Positions 1-8,634 of a stretch of DNA of 49,114 nucleotides are shown here, in pieces (position 1 is the first letter of the stretch; each line of letters opens with the position of its first letter). The notes beneath the pieces were generated by a model, which was given only the letters and a program-made list of their open reading frames with translations, ran no database searches and was not told where the DNA came from. The stretch comes from Pseudomonas sp. S37 (GTDB lineage Bacteria > Pseudomonadota > Gammaproteobacteria > Pseudomonadales > Pseudomonadaceae): assembly GCF_016658545.1 (NCBI RefSeq), contig NZ_JACVZC010000033.1, positions 1-49,114 on the forward strand. Reading direction: 5' to 3'. A program made the translations under genes and the position numbers.

Positions 1-26
1 GGTGCATGGCACCGGCTGCGCCGGTG

Positions 27-50
27 TTCGCGGCTAAAGCCGCTCCTACA
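27..50 (+). repeat. REP element (single copy)
   Basis: A 24-base palindromic unit of the form TTCGCGGCTAAAGCCGCTCC followed by TACA. It matches the repetitive extragenic palindromes found elsewhere in this window (30597, 36731, 39456, 43414), but with GGCTAAAGCC in place of GGGTAAACCC in the stem. It lies in the leader before flgF, presumably after the preceding hook operon, which is outside the window. Confidence 0.8.
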
Positions 51-220
51 GTGTCCTTGGGAATTCAGTGAGTTATGCGCAGTTCCATGAAGGCGGGCGC
101 GGCAGCTTCAGGCGTTGCCTTGCCGCTATCGGCAATCCGGCGCCGGATAACCGACGTTCAGCCCCTTGGCTCATTCCCCTAACCCCCCTATCCACGGGCT
201 TTTAACCGATTTTCACAAGT

Positions 221-236
221 TGGTTCGGAACTTGCT
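221..236 (+). promoter_or_regulatory. Sigma-54 promoter for flgF operon
   Basis: TGGTTCGGAACTTGCT fits the sigma-54 consensus TGGCACG-N4-TTGCW. The -24 GG (222-223) and -12 GC (234-235) have exactly 10 bases between them, the -12 block TTGCT is perfect, and the -24 block matches five of seven. Predicted initiation is near 247, about 50 bases before flgF. Pseudomonas class II flagellar operons are known to use sigma-54 with FleQ. Assignment to flgF rests on position and orientation. Confidence 0.75.
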
Positions 237-295
237 TCCTAGCCCACATAGCAACGGTGAGCGGCAAACGCCCGCCAGTGCAGTGGAGGATGACT

Positions 296-1036
296 GTGGA
301 CAAGATGCTTTACGTGGCCATGACCGGTGCCAGCCAGAACGCGTTGGCGCAGAAGGCTCATGCCAACAACCTGGCGAACATTTCCACCAATGGTTTTCAG
401 CGCGACCTGGAGCAGGCGCGCTCGATGCCGGTGTTTGGTGACAGCTTTCCGGCGCGTGCCTTTGCCATGACCGAGCGCCCGGGCACTGACTTCAGCGAGG
501 GGCCGATGGTGGAAACCGGCCGTGACCTGGACGTGACGGTAACCGGCAAGGGCTTTATCGCTGTGCAGGCACCCGATGGCAGCGAGGCCTATGTGCGCAC
601 CGGCAGCCTGAACATCGATGCGCTCGGCGTGCTGCGTGCCGGCAACGGCATGCCGGTGATCGGCAACGGTGGCCCGATTGCCATCCCGCCAGAGCAGAAG
701 GTTGAGGTGGGTGCCGATGGCACCATCAGCATCCGTTCCATGGGCGAAGACCCGCGGGTGATGGCCGAGGTTGACCGCATCAAGCTGGTCAACCCCGACA
801 CCAAAGGCCTGAGCAAGGGCCTGGACGGCCTGATCCATACCCAGAATGGCCAGCCAGCCGCCGCCGACGTCAATGTGCGGGTGGTGTCGGGCTTCCTGGA
901 AGGCAGCAACGTCAACGCGGTTGAAGAAATGACCTCGGTGCTGGCGCTGTCCCGTCAATTCGAACTGCACGTCAAGATGATGAACGCGGCCAAGGAAGGC
1001 GACGAAGCCATGGCGCGTGTTTTGCAACTCGGCTAA
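296..1036 (+). CDS. flgF: Flagellar proximal rod protein FlgF
   Basis: FlgF is a proximal rod subunit in the periplasmic drive shaft of the basal body, exported by the flagellar type III apparatus. The translated protein (246 aa) begins MDKMLYVAMTGASQNALAQ and has the rod/hook N-terminal signature ANNLANISTNGFQRD. The C-terminal helix NAVEEMTSVLALSRQFELHVKM pattern is typical of the FlgF/FlgG family. The GTG start at 296 follows a GGAGG at 285-289 with good spacing. An in-frame ATG at 290 would overlap that ribosome binding site, and the longer reading from 257 lacks one. It is the first gene of a flgFGHIJKL run, led by the sigma-54 site at 221. Confidence 0.95.
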   Translation: MDKMLYVAMTGASQNALAQKAHANNLANISTNGFQRDLEQARSMPVFGDSFPARAFAMTERPGTDFSEGPMVETGRDLDVTVTGKGFIAVQAPDGSEAYVRTGSLNIDALGVLRAGNGMPVIGNGGPIAIPPEQKVEVGADGTISIRSMGEDPRVMAEVDRIKLVNPDTKGLSKGLDGLIHTQNGQPAAADVNVRVVSGFLEGSNVNAVEEMTSVLALSRQFELHVKMMNAAKEGDEAMARVLQLG

Positions 1037-1084
1037 CCACTTTTGAACGGGTGCCGTAAAACAGGCGCACGAGGAGAATACTGA

Positions 1085-1870
1085 ATGCTTCCGGCTCTTT
1101 GGGTCGCTAAAACCGGCCTGTCCGCCCAGGACACCAACCTGACCGTCATCTCCAACAACCTGGCCAACGTCTCGACCACCGGTTTCAAGCGTGATCGTGC
1201 CGAATTCCAGGACCTGCTGTACCAGATCAAACGCCAGCCTGGCGCGCAGTCCACCCAGGACAGCGAATTGCCGTCCGGCCTGCAGGTCGGTACCGGTGTG
1301 CGCATCGTCGGCACGCAGAAAAACTTCCAGACCGGCAGCCTGCAAACCACCGAAAACCCGCTGGACATGGCTGTCAACGGGCGTGGTTTCTTCCAGGTGC
1401 TGCAGCCGGATGGCACTGTTTCGTACACCCGTGACGGCACCTTCCACCTGAACTCCGATGGCCAGATCGTCACCGCCAACGGGTTTGCCCTGGAGCCTGC
1501 GGTCGTGGTGCCGAACGATGCGCAAACCTTCACCGTGGGCCAGGACGGCACCGTGTCGATCACCACTGCCGGCAACCCGGCTGCGCAGGTGATCGGCAAC
1601 ATCCAGACCGCCGACTTCATCAACCCGGCCGGCCTGCAGGCCATCGGTGACAACCTGTTCCTTGAAACGGCTGCCAGTGGCGCGCCACAGGTCGGTACCC
1701 CGGGCCTGAACGGCTTCGGCACCACCCTGCAGCAGACGCTGGAAAACTCCAACGTCAGCACCGTGGAAGAGCTGGTGAACATGATCACCACCCAGCGTGC
1801 CTACGAGATGAACTCCAAAGTCATCTCTACCGCCGACCAGATGCTGTCGTTCGTTACCCAGCAACTGTAA
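1085..1870 (+). CDS. flgG: Flagellar distal rod protein FlgG
   Basis: FlgG forms the distal rod that passes through the P and L rings. The 261 aa protein is the usual length. Its N-terminus starts MLPALWVAKTGLSAQD, followed by the conserved NNLANVSTTGFKRDRAEFQDL, and the C-terminus has the family motif VEELVNMITTQRAYEMNSK. A GAGGAG about 8 bases before the ATG supports the start. It is 48 bases downstream of flgF with no promoter or terminator visible between them, so the two are probably cotranscribed. Confidence 0.97.
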   Translation: MLPALWVAKTGLSAQDTNLTVISNNLANVSTTGFKRDRAEFQDLLYQIKRQPGAQSTQDSELPSGLQVGTGVRIVGTQKNFQTGSLQTTENPLDMAVNGRGFFQVLQPDGTVSYTRDGTFHLNSDGQIVTANGFALEPAVVVPNDAQTFTVGQDGTVSITTAGNPAAQVIGNIQTADFINPAGLQAIGDNLFLETAASGAPQVGTPGLNGFGTTLQQTLENSNVSTVEELVNMITTQRAYEMNSKVISTADQMLSFVTQQL

Positions 1871-1912
1871 GCCCTGTTCTGTTGTTACACCTGTGCCTGT
1901 GAGGTAAGTGTC

Positions 1913-2608
1913 ATGAATCGTCTGTTGTCCGTTTTCGCCCTGGGGGGGGCGGTGTTGCTGGCAGGTTGCGTCGGCCCGACGCCCAAGCCAAACGACCCGT
2001 ACTACGCGCCGGTACTGCCGCGCACCCCGTTGCCGGCGGCGGCCAACAACGGCTCGATCTACCAGGCGGGTTTCGAACAGAACCTGTACAGCGACCGCAA
2101 GGCGTTCCGGGTGGGGGACATCATCACCATCACCCTGAACGAGCGCACGTCGGCCAGCAAGAACGCCGGCTCGCAGATCGCCAAGACCAGCAAGACCGAC
2201 ATTGGCCTGACGTCGTTGTTCGGCAGTACGCCGAACACCAATAACCCGTTCGGCGGCGGTGACCTGTCGCTGGAAGCCGGCTACAGCGGTGACCGCGCCA
2301 CCAAGGGCGACAGCAAGGCCACTCAGGGCAACACCCTGACCGGTTCCATTACCGTCACCGTGGCCGAAGTGTTGCCCAACGGCATTATCGCCGTGCGTGG
2401 CGAGAAGTGGATGACCCTGAACACCGGCGAAGAGCTGGTGCGCATCGCCGGTATGGTCCGCGCCGACGACATCGCCACCGACAACACCGTGCCGTCCACC
2501 CGTGTGGCCGATGCGCGCATTACTTATTCCGGTACCGGCTCGTTCGCCGATGCCAGCCAGCCCGGGTGGCTGGACCGCTTCTTCATCAGCCCGCTTTGGC
2601 CTTTCTGA
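1913..2608 (+). CDS. flgH: Flagellar L-ring lipoprotein FlgH
   Basis: FlgH builds the L ring in the outer membrane, which acts as a bushing around the rod. The 231 aa product has a lipoprotein signal peptide ending in the lipobox LAGC (cysteine near residue 19). The core then carries the family features [19 protein letters not shown] and [14 protein letters not shown], ending near [17 protein letters not shown]. The signal-peptide codons contain a run of eight G (1942-1949), discussed in the findings. It sits between flgG and flgI in the standard order. Confidence 0.96.
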   Translation: MNRLLSVFALGGAVLLAGCVGPTPKPNDPYYAPVLPRTPLPAAANNGSIYQAGFEQNLYSDRKAFRVGDIITITLNERTSASKNAGSQIAKTSKTDIGLTSLFGSTPNTNNPFGGGDLSLEAGYSGDRATKGDSKATQGNTLTGSITVTVAEVLPNGIIAVRGEKWMTLNTGEELVRIAGMVRADDIATDNTVPSTRVADARITYSGTGSFADASQPGWLDRFFISPLWPF

Positions 2609-2620
2609 GTACGGATGACC

Positions 2621-3730
2621 ATGTTCAACGTGAGGCAGCTGATTGCCGCAACCCTGCTCATGTCCTGCGCCTTCGCGGCGCAGGCCGAGCGCCTGAAGGA
2701 CATTGCCAGCATTTCTGGCGTGCGCTCCAACCAGTTGATCGGCTACGGCCTGGTGGTGGGCCTGAACGGTACGGGTGACCAGACCACCCAGACGCCGTTC
2801 ACCCTGCAAACCTTCAACAACATGCTGTCGCAGTTCGGCATCAAGGTGCCGGCCGGTTCCGGCAACGTGCAGCTGAAAAACGTCGCGGCGGTGTCGGTGC
2901 ATGCCGACCTGCCAGCGTTCGCCAAGCCGGGCCAGGTGGTGGACATTACCGTGTCGTCGATCGGTAACTCGAAGAGCCTGCGCGGCGGTAGCCTGCTGAT
3001 GACCCCGCTTAAAGGTATCGACGGCAACGTCTACGCCATCGCCCAGGGCAACCTGGTGGTGGGCGGTTTCGACGCCGAGGGCCGTGATGGCTCGAAGATC
3101 ACCGTCAACGTGCCATCGGCCGGCCGTATTCCCGGTGGCGCCAGTGTCGAGCGAGCGGTGCCGAGCGGCTTCAACCAGGGCAATACCCTGACCCTGAACC
3201 TCAACCGCCCCGACTTCACCACCGCCAAGCGTATCGTCGACAAGGTCAACGACCTGCTCGGCCCGGGCGTGGCCCAGGCGGTAGATGGCGGTTCGGTGCG
3301 GGTCAGTGCGCCGATGGACCCGAGCCAGCGCGTGGATTACCTGTCGATCCTGGAAAACCTCGAGATCGACCCGGGCCAGGCGGTGGCCAAGGTGATCATC
3401 AACTCGCGTACCGGCACCATCGTGATTGGCCAGAACGTCAAGGTGTCGCCGGCAGCGGTGACCCACGGCAGCCTCACCGTGACCATTACCGAAGACCCGA
3501 TCGTCAGCCAGCCGGGGGCCTTCTCCAATGGCCAGACCGCCGTGGTGCCACGTTCGCGGGTCAACGCCGAGCAGGAAGCCAAGCCGATGTTCAAGTTCGG
3601 CCCGGGCACCACGCTGGATGAAATCGTCCGTGCGGTGAACCAGGTGGGCGCAGCGCCCGGCGACCTGATGGCCATCCTTGAAGCCCTGAAACAGGCCGGC
3701 GCCTTGCAAGCCGACCTGATCGTGATCTGA
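2621..3730 (+). CDS. flgI: Flagellar P-ring protein FlgI
   Basis: FlgI is a secreted periplasmic protein that polymerises into the P ring in the peptidoglycan layer. From ATG 2621 the product is 369 aa, with a Sec signal peptide ending AAQA before [13 protein letters not shown]. It has the conserved [18 protein letters not shown] block and the C-terminal [26 protein letters not shown] second in-frame ATG at 2615 is possible. The ATG at 2621 was chosen because a GGA lies 5 bases before it, but the evidence is not decisive. Confidence 0.96.
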   Translation: MFNVRQLIAATLLMSCAFAAQAERLKDIASISGVRSNQLIGYGLVVGLNGTGDQTTQTPFTLQTFNNMLSQFGIKVPAGSGNVQLKNVAAVSVHADLPAFAKPGQVVDITVSSIGNSKSLRGGSLLMTPLKGIDGNVYAIAQGNLVVGGFDAEGRDGSKITVNVPSAGRIPGGASVERAVPSGFNQGNTLTLNLNRPDFTTAKRIVDKVNDLLGPGVAQAVDGGSVRVSAPMDPSQRVDYLSILENLEIDPGQAVAKVIINSRTGTIVIGQNVKVSPAAVTHGSLTVTITEDPIVSQPGAFSNGQTAVVPRSRVNAEQEAKPMFKFGPGTTLDEIVRAVNQVGAAPGDLMAILEALKQAGALQADLIVI

Positions 3731-3741
3731 GGACGGCGCGG

Positions 3742-4896
3742 ATGAATAGCAAGAGCCTGGTTTCCGGCAGTGCCGACAGCGGCGCCTATACCGACCTCAA
3801 CCGCTTGAGTTCGCTCAAGCACGGCGACCGCGACAGCGACGCGAATGTGCGCAAGGTGGCCCAGGAGTTCGAGTCGCTGTTCATCAGCGAAATGCTCAAG
3901 GCCTCGCGCAAGGCCAGCGACGTGCTGGCCGACGACAACCCGATGAACACCGAAACGGTCAAGCAGTACCGCGACATGTACGACCAGCAGTTGGCCGTGA
4001 GCATGTCCCGCGAGGGTGGCGGTATCGGGCTGCAGGACGTGCTGGTGCGCCAGTTGTCGAAGAACAAGGGCACGCCGGCCAACACCAGCCCGTTCCCGCG
4101 CGGCGCGGGCAGTGCCCCGGCGCTGTGGGGCAACAAAGTGGTCGAGCCCGTGCATACCGAGCAGGCGAGCGCTACCCGCAATGATGTCGCCGCACTCAAC
4201 TCGCGGCGCCTGGCGCTGCCGAGCAAGCTCACCGACCGCCTGCTGGCCGGTATCGTGCCGTCGGCGGCTACCACCAATACCGCCGCGGTGCCTGCACGCG
4301 ACGGGCAGCAAGTGGCCAGGGCGTTTGCGGTGCCGGACAACGGCCTGCGCATTGTCGGCCGCGCCGTGGCGCAGCCACCACTGGCGCCGAACAAGGCGTT
4401 TACCGACAGCGACGAATTCGTTGCCACCATGCTGCCGATGGCCGAGCAGGCCGCCAGGCGCATCGGCGTCGACCCACGCTACCTGGTGGCCCAGGCAGCG
4501 CTGGAAACCGGCTGGGGCAAATCGGTAATGCGTAACACCGATGGCAGCAGCAGCCACAACCTGTTCGGCATCAAGGCCACCGGCAACTGGGACGGCGGCG
4601 AGGCGAGGGCGATTACCAGCGAGTTCCGCGATGGCCAGTTCGTCAAGGAGACGGCGGCGTTCCGTTCGTACGACTCCTACCAGGACAGCTTCCATGACCT
4701 GGTCAGTCTGTTGCAGAACAATTCGCGCTATCAAGATGCGGTGAAAGCCGCCGATAAACCAGAACAGTTCGTGCAAGAGTTGCAAAAGGCCGGGTACGCC
4801 ACCGACCCGAATTACGCCAGCAAGATCTCGCAGATAGCAAAACAGATGAAGTCGTACGAGCACTACGCGCTGCTCGGTACCGCAACGAAAATTTAA
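3742..4896 (+). CDS. flgJ: Rod-cap protein and muramidase FlgJ
   Basis: FlgJ caps the growing rod and opens the peptidoglycan for it. This is the two-domain form (384 aa). Residues about 30-105 are the rod-binding domain, with VRKVAQEFESLFISEMLKAS. Residues about 225-375 form a glycoside hydrolase 73 (glucosaminidase-type) domain, containing the motif ALETGWGKS with probable catalytic Glu255 and SHNLFGIKA. A linker rich in Ala, Pro and Arg joins them. It follows flgI by 11 bases and precedes flgK by 12, consistent with one operon. Confidence 0.96.
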   Translation: MNSKSLVSGSADSGAYTDLNRLSSLKHGDRDSDANVRKVAQEFESLFISEMLKASRKASDVLADDNPMNTETVKQYRDMYDQQLAVSMSREGGGIGLQDVLVRQLSKNKGTPANTSPFPRGAGSAPALWGNKVVEPVHTEQASATRNDVAALNSRRLALPSKLTDRLLAGIVPSAATTNTAAVPARDGQQVARAFAVPDNGLRIVGRAVAQPPLAPNKAFTDSDEFVATMLPMAEQAARRIGVDPRYLVAQAALETGWGKSVMRNTDGSSSHNLFGIKATGNWDGGEARAITSEFRDGQFVKETAAFRSYDSYQDSFHDLVSLLQNNSRYQDAVKAADKPEQFVQELQKAGYATDPNYASKISQIAKQMKSYEHYALLGTATKI

Positions 4897-4908
4897 AGGT
4901 AGGAAACC

Positions 4909-6939
4909 ATGGCGAGTCTGATCAACATTGGTATGTCGGGGCTGGGTGCCGCGCAATCGGGGTTCTACACCCTGGGTAACAACATCGCCAACGCTGATGT
5001 TGATAGCTACTCGCGCCAACAGATTGTGCAGAAGGCCAAAGGTGGCCAGCAGGAGGGCCAGTTCTTCATTGGCAGTGGCACCACGCTGGCTGACGTGCGT
5101 CGGGTGTACAACGCGTTCCTTGAGAACCAGCTGCGTACTACTACCTCCCTGAGCAGCGAAGCGTCGTCCTACCTGAGCCAGATCACACCGCTGGATACCG
5201 CGCTGTCGGGCAGCGACACCGGTATTACCGCAGCGCTGCAGAGCTTTTTCAGTGCCATGCAGGACGCAGCAGCAAAGCCTACCGAGGATGCCTCGCGGCA
5301 GTTGTTGCTGAGCAGTGCCCAGTCCCTGGCAAAACGTTTCAATACCTTGTCGTCGCAGTTGCAGCAACAGAACAGCAACCTCAACGACAACATGGGTTCG
5401 CTGGTCAACCAGGTCAACAGCCTGACCAAGACCATCGCCGACCTCAATACCCAGATTTCCCGGGTCAGTGCCATCTCCGGGCAGCCCAACGACCTGCTTG
5501 ACCAGCGTGACGGTGCAGTGCGCGAGCTGAACGCGTTGATCGGCACCGATGTGGTTGAGCGCAATGGTAGCTACGACATTTACCTGAAGAACGGCCAGTC
5601 ACTGGTCCTGGGCAATACCACCCAGACCCTGGGCGTGGAAACCAGTGCGACCGACCCGACGCGCATGGCCCTGATCCTCAATCGTGGCTCGACCAAGATG
5701 GACATCACCAGCAGCGCCACCGGTGGCGAGATTGGTGGCTTGATCCGTTACCGCACCGAAACCCTCGACCCTGCGCTCAACGAGCTGGGCCGCGTGGCCC
5801 TGGTGGTGGCCGATGCCATCAACAGCCAGTTGGCCCAGGGCATCGACAAGAACGGCAACTTTGGCGCTTCGCTGTTCGGCGACATCAACAGTGCCAAGGC
5901 CATCAGCGAACGCAGTATTGCCAAGCAGGGCAACAGCGCCGGCTCCGGCAACCTGGATGTCACCATCAAGGACACGGGCAAGCTGAGCACCAGTGATTAC
6001 CAGGTTACCTTCACCAGTGCCACCGGTTATAGCGTGCGCAAGCTGCCGGAAGGTACCGACATGGGCAGTTACGACCTGGGTACCACGCCGCCACCCGTGA
6101 TCGATGGCTTTACCCTGTCACTCAATGGCGGTGGCCTGAAGGCCGGCGACAGCTTCAAGATCACCCCCACCCGTAATGCGGCAGCTGGTATCGACGCGGT
6201 ACTGACCGACCCGAAAAAGCTGGCGTTGGCGGCGCCTTTGACTGCGACCAGCGGCTCGGGCAACCAGGGCACCGGTGAGATCACCCAGCCGAGCCTGACC
6301 ACCGACCTGGATATCTACGATCCGGCGCAACTCAGTGCGCTGCAGAACGGCATGAAGCACTCGACGCCGGTCAAGCTGGTGTTCGGCGATGACACCACGT
6401 CGCCGCAGACTTACACGATGTACGATGCCAAGGGCAACTCGATCGGTAGCGGCACGGTCATCCCGGGGCAAGAAAACAAACTGCAGCTGTCGGTGCCGAT
6501 GGTGGATGGTAACGGCAATGCAACCGGCGACACGTTCACCTTCGAAATGAGTGTGTCAGGGGCGCCGAAAAATGGCGACAGCTATACCGTATCCCTCACG
6601 GGGGCGGGGTCGGCGGACAACCGCAATGCGCAATCGGTGATCGACCTGCAAACCAAGTCGACCGTCGAAGTGGGCGCCAATGGCCGAGGCATCAGCTTCA
6701 CCGATGCCTACGCCAAGCTGGTGTCGCGGGTAGGGGGCAGCGCTGGCCAGGCAAAAATGGACGCCGACGCAACCGGTGCCTTGCACACCTCTGCACTGGA
6801 CAGCCGCAGTTCGGTGTCGGGCGTATCCCTTGATGAAGAGACCGGTAACCTGGTCAAGTTCCAACAGTATTACACCGCGTCGTCGCAGATTATCAAGGCG
6901 GCACAGGAAACCTTCACCACCTTGATCAATGCCCTTTAA
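4909..6939 (+). CDS. flgK: Hook-filament junction protein FlgK (HAP1)
   Basis: FlgK is the first hook-associated protein, forming the junction between hook and filament. The 676 aa protein begins MASLINIGMSGLGAAQSGFY with LGNNIANADVDSYSRQQ, the family's N-terminal signature. It ends in the coiled-coil helix GVSLDEETGNLVKFQQYYTAS that pairs with it in the D0/D1 core. The middle, roughly residues 330-560, is the variable surface domain, larger than in enteric FlgK. AGGTAGGAAA precedes the ATG. It is in the flgF-L operon. Confidence 0.97.
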   Translation: MASLINIGMSGLGAAQSGFYTLGNNIANADVDSYSRQQIVQKAKGGQQEGQFFIGSGTTLADVRRVYNAFLENQLRTTTSLSSEASSYLSQITPLDTALSGSDTGITAALQSFFSAMQDAAAKPTEDASRQLLLSSAQSLAKRFNTLSSQLQQQNSNLNDNMGSLVNQVNSLTKTIADLNTQISRVSAISGQPNDLLDQRDGAVRELNALIGTDVVERNGSYDIYLKNGQSLVLGNTTQTLGVETSATDPTRMALILNRGSTKMDITSSATGGEIGGLIRYRTETLDPALNELGRVALVVADAINSQLAQGIDKNGNFGASLFGDINSAKAISERSIAKQGNSAGSGNLDVTIKDTGKLSTSDYQVTFTSATGYSVRKLPEGTDMGSYDLGTTPPPVIDGFTLSLNGGGLKAGDSFKITPTRNAAAGIDAVLTDPKKLALAAPLTATSGSGNQGTGEITQPSLTTDLDIYDPAQLSALQNGMKHSTPVKLVFGDDTTSPQTYTMYDAKGNSIGSGTVIPGQENKLQLSVPMVDGNGNATGDTFTFEMSVSGAPKNGDSYTVSLTGAGSADNRNAQSVIDLQTKSTVEVGANGRGISFTDAYAKLVSRVGGSAGQAKMDADATGALHTSALDSRSSVSGVSLDEETGNLVKFQQYYTASSQIIKAAQETFTTLINAL

Positions 6940-6952
6940 GGAGCAGTAGACC

Positions 6953-8518
6953 ATGCGCATTTCCACTTCGCAGTTCTACAACAGCAACAGCGCCAATTAT
7001 CAGCGCAGCTTCTCCACGCTGGACAAGACGCGGCAGGAGGCTTCGGACGGCATTCGCGTGCGCAGTGGTGCAGATGACCCGGTAGGGGCGGCGCGCTTGT
7101 TGCAGTTGCAACAGCAGCAGAACATGCTCGACCAGTATGGCCGTAACATCACCAACGTGCGAAATTCCCTGGGCACCGCCGAAAGCACCCTGAGTTCGAT
7201 CGGCACGATCCTGCAGCGCGTCAACGAACTGGCGATCAGCTCTGGCAACGCCGGTTTCACTGACGCCGACCGCCAGGCCAACGCTACCGAACTGGCATCG
7301 CTGGAGGAGCAACTGTTCTCGTTGATGAACAGCAAGGACGAGAGCGGCGCTTACCTGTTCTCGGGTTCCAAGGGCGACACGCCGCCCTACGTGCGCAATG
7401 CCAACGGCACCTACACCTATCAGGGTGACCAGAGCCAGTTGAAGCTGCAGGTCGGCGACATGCTCACACTGGCGACCAACGAGACCGGTTACGACGCCTT
7501 CGAGCAGGCCCTCAATACCAGCCGCAGCGAGACCCGTCTGGTTTCGCCGGCCACCGATGACGGCCGCGTGAACTTGTCCAACGGCCAGGTGACCGGCAGC
7601 GCGACGTTCAACGACAAGTTCCGCAGTGGCGAGCCTTACACCGTCGAATTCACCAGCAGCACCCAGCTGAAGATCACCGACGTCAACGGCAAGGATGTGA
7701 CGCTGGAAGCGGGCCAGGGCGGCAAGTTCGACCCCAACGGGCAGAACACCACGATCAATTTCCGCGGGGTGGACTTGCGCCTGGATATCACCTTCAAGGA
7801 GGGTGATGAGGCCGACCCGGATGCTGCCATCGCTGGCCATACGTTTACCCTCAGCGCCAAAGCCGACGAAATTACCGGTACCCGCAGCGCTGGCAACAGC
7901 TCTTCGGCCCAGGTAACCGGGGCCACCATCACCGACCCGGCCAAGTACAAATCAGCCTTCCCCGAAGGCGCCGTGCTCAAGTTCACCAGCGCCAGTGCCT
8001 TCGAGCTTTATGCCTCGCCGGTCACAGCCGACAGCAAGCCGATTTCCACAGGCACCTTGAGCGGCAACACGGCAACGGCAATGGGCGTCGAATTCGAATT
8101 CTCCGGCACGCCAGCCGCCGGTGACAGCTTCGGCATCAAGGTTGACACGCACCAGACCCAGAACGTGCTCGATACCATCAGCCAGTTGCGGGAGGCGCTC
8201 AGCACCCCGGTCGACGACGACCCGGTCGCCAAGCAGAACTTCCTGGCCTCGCTGGACTCGGCGATTGGCAACATTGCCAGTGCCACCAACCAGGTCACGT
8301 CCTCGATTGCCTCGATCGGTGGTCGCGGCCAGGCGATTGACGTGCAGGCCGAAACCAACGAAGCGCTGGGTGCCGAGAACACCAAGACGCAAAGCTCGAT
8401 CCGCAACAGCGACCCGGCCGAAGTGCTGATCCGTCTGCAGATGCAGACCAACATGCTGCAGGCCTCGTTGCAGGCGTATGCGAAAATCTCGGGCTTGTCG
8501 TTGATGAACTACATCTGA
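6953..8518 (+). CDS. flgL: Hook-filament junction protein FlgL (HAP3)
   Basis: FlgL is the second junction protein, sitting between FlgK and flagellin. The 521 aa protein starts MRISTSQFYNSNSANYQRSF with GADDPVGAARLLQLQQQQ, a flagellin-like N-terminal helix. It closes with a flagellin-like C-terminal helix, SIRNSDPAEVLIRLQMQTNM. Residues about 150-400 form the expanded variable region, so the protein is longer than the roughly 317 aa enteric form, as in other pseudomonads. It is the last structural gene before the glycosylation island. There is no clear terminator in the 116 bases that follow. Confidence 0.96.
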   Translation: MRISTSQFYNSNSANYQRSFSTLDKTRQEASDGIRVRSGADDPVGAARLLQLQQQQNMLDQYGRNITNVRNSLGTAESTLSSIGTILQRVNELAISSGNAGFTDADRQANATELASLEEQLFSLMNSKDESGAYLFSGSKGDTPPYVRNANGTYTYQGDQSQLKLQVGDMLTLATNETGYDAFEQALNTSRSETRLVSPATDDGRVNLSNGQVTGSATFNDKFRSGEPYTVEFTSSTQLKITDVNGKDVTLEAGQGGKFDPNGQNTTINFRGVDLRLDITFKEGDEADPDAAIAGHTFTLSAKADEITGTRSAGNSSSAQVTGATITDPAKYKSAFPEGAVLKFTSASAFELYASPVTADSKPISTGTLSGNTATAMGVEFEFSGTPAAGDSFGIKVDTHQTQNVLDTISQLREALSTPVDDDPVAKQNFLASLDSAIGNIASATNQVTSSIASIGGRGQAIDVQAETNEALGAENTKTQSSIRNSDPAEVLIRLQMQTNMLQASLQAYAKISGLSLMNYI

Positions 8519-8634
8519 CCTGCCTGGGTCTTCGTCGGCCATGACACCAGGGTGCTGCGGCTGAGCCTCCGCCGGCGGCGCCCTCGTGGCTGCCGGCTTT
8601 CCAAGCGCATCGCCCCTCTATCAAGGTCGTCACC

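Noticed and set aside
7..22. TGGCACCGGCTGCGCC near the window start, with sigma-54-like GG-N10-GC spacing.
   Set aside because: The -12 block is GCGCC rather than TTGCW, and the bases form a palindrome (CACCGG-CTGCG-CCGGTG) tied to the adjacent REP unit. The site at 221 is a much better match.
239..3709. A 1156-residue open reading frame on the minus strand across flgF to flgI.
   Set aside because: It is antisense to four well-recognised genes, has low-complexity His/Arg/Gly/Asp-rich sequence, and is explained by the high GC content at third codon positions.
3337..5367. A 676-residue minus-strand reading frame across flgI, flgJ and flgK.
   Set aside because: It crosses three real genes and their boundaries and shows no family features.
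8519..8634. The gap between flgL and the first glycosyltransferase as a promoter or terminator region.
   Set aside because: No stem with a T-tract and no recognisable promoter was found. Cotranscription with the flg operon is the simplest reading.
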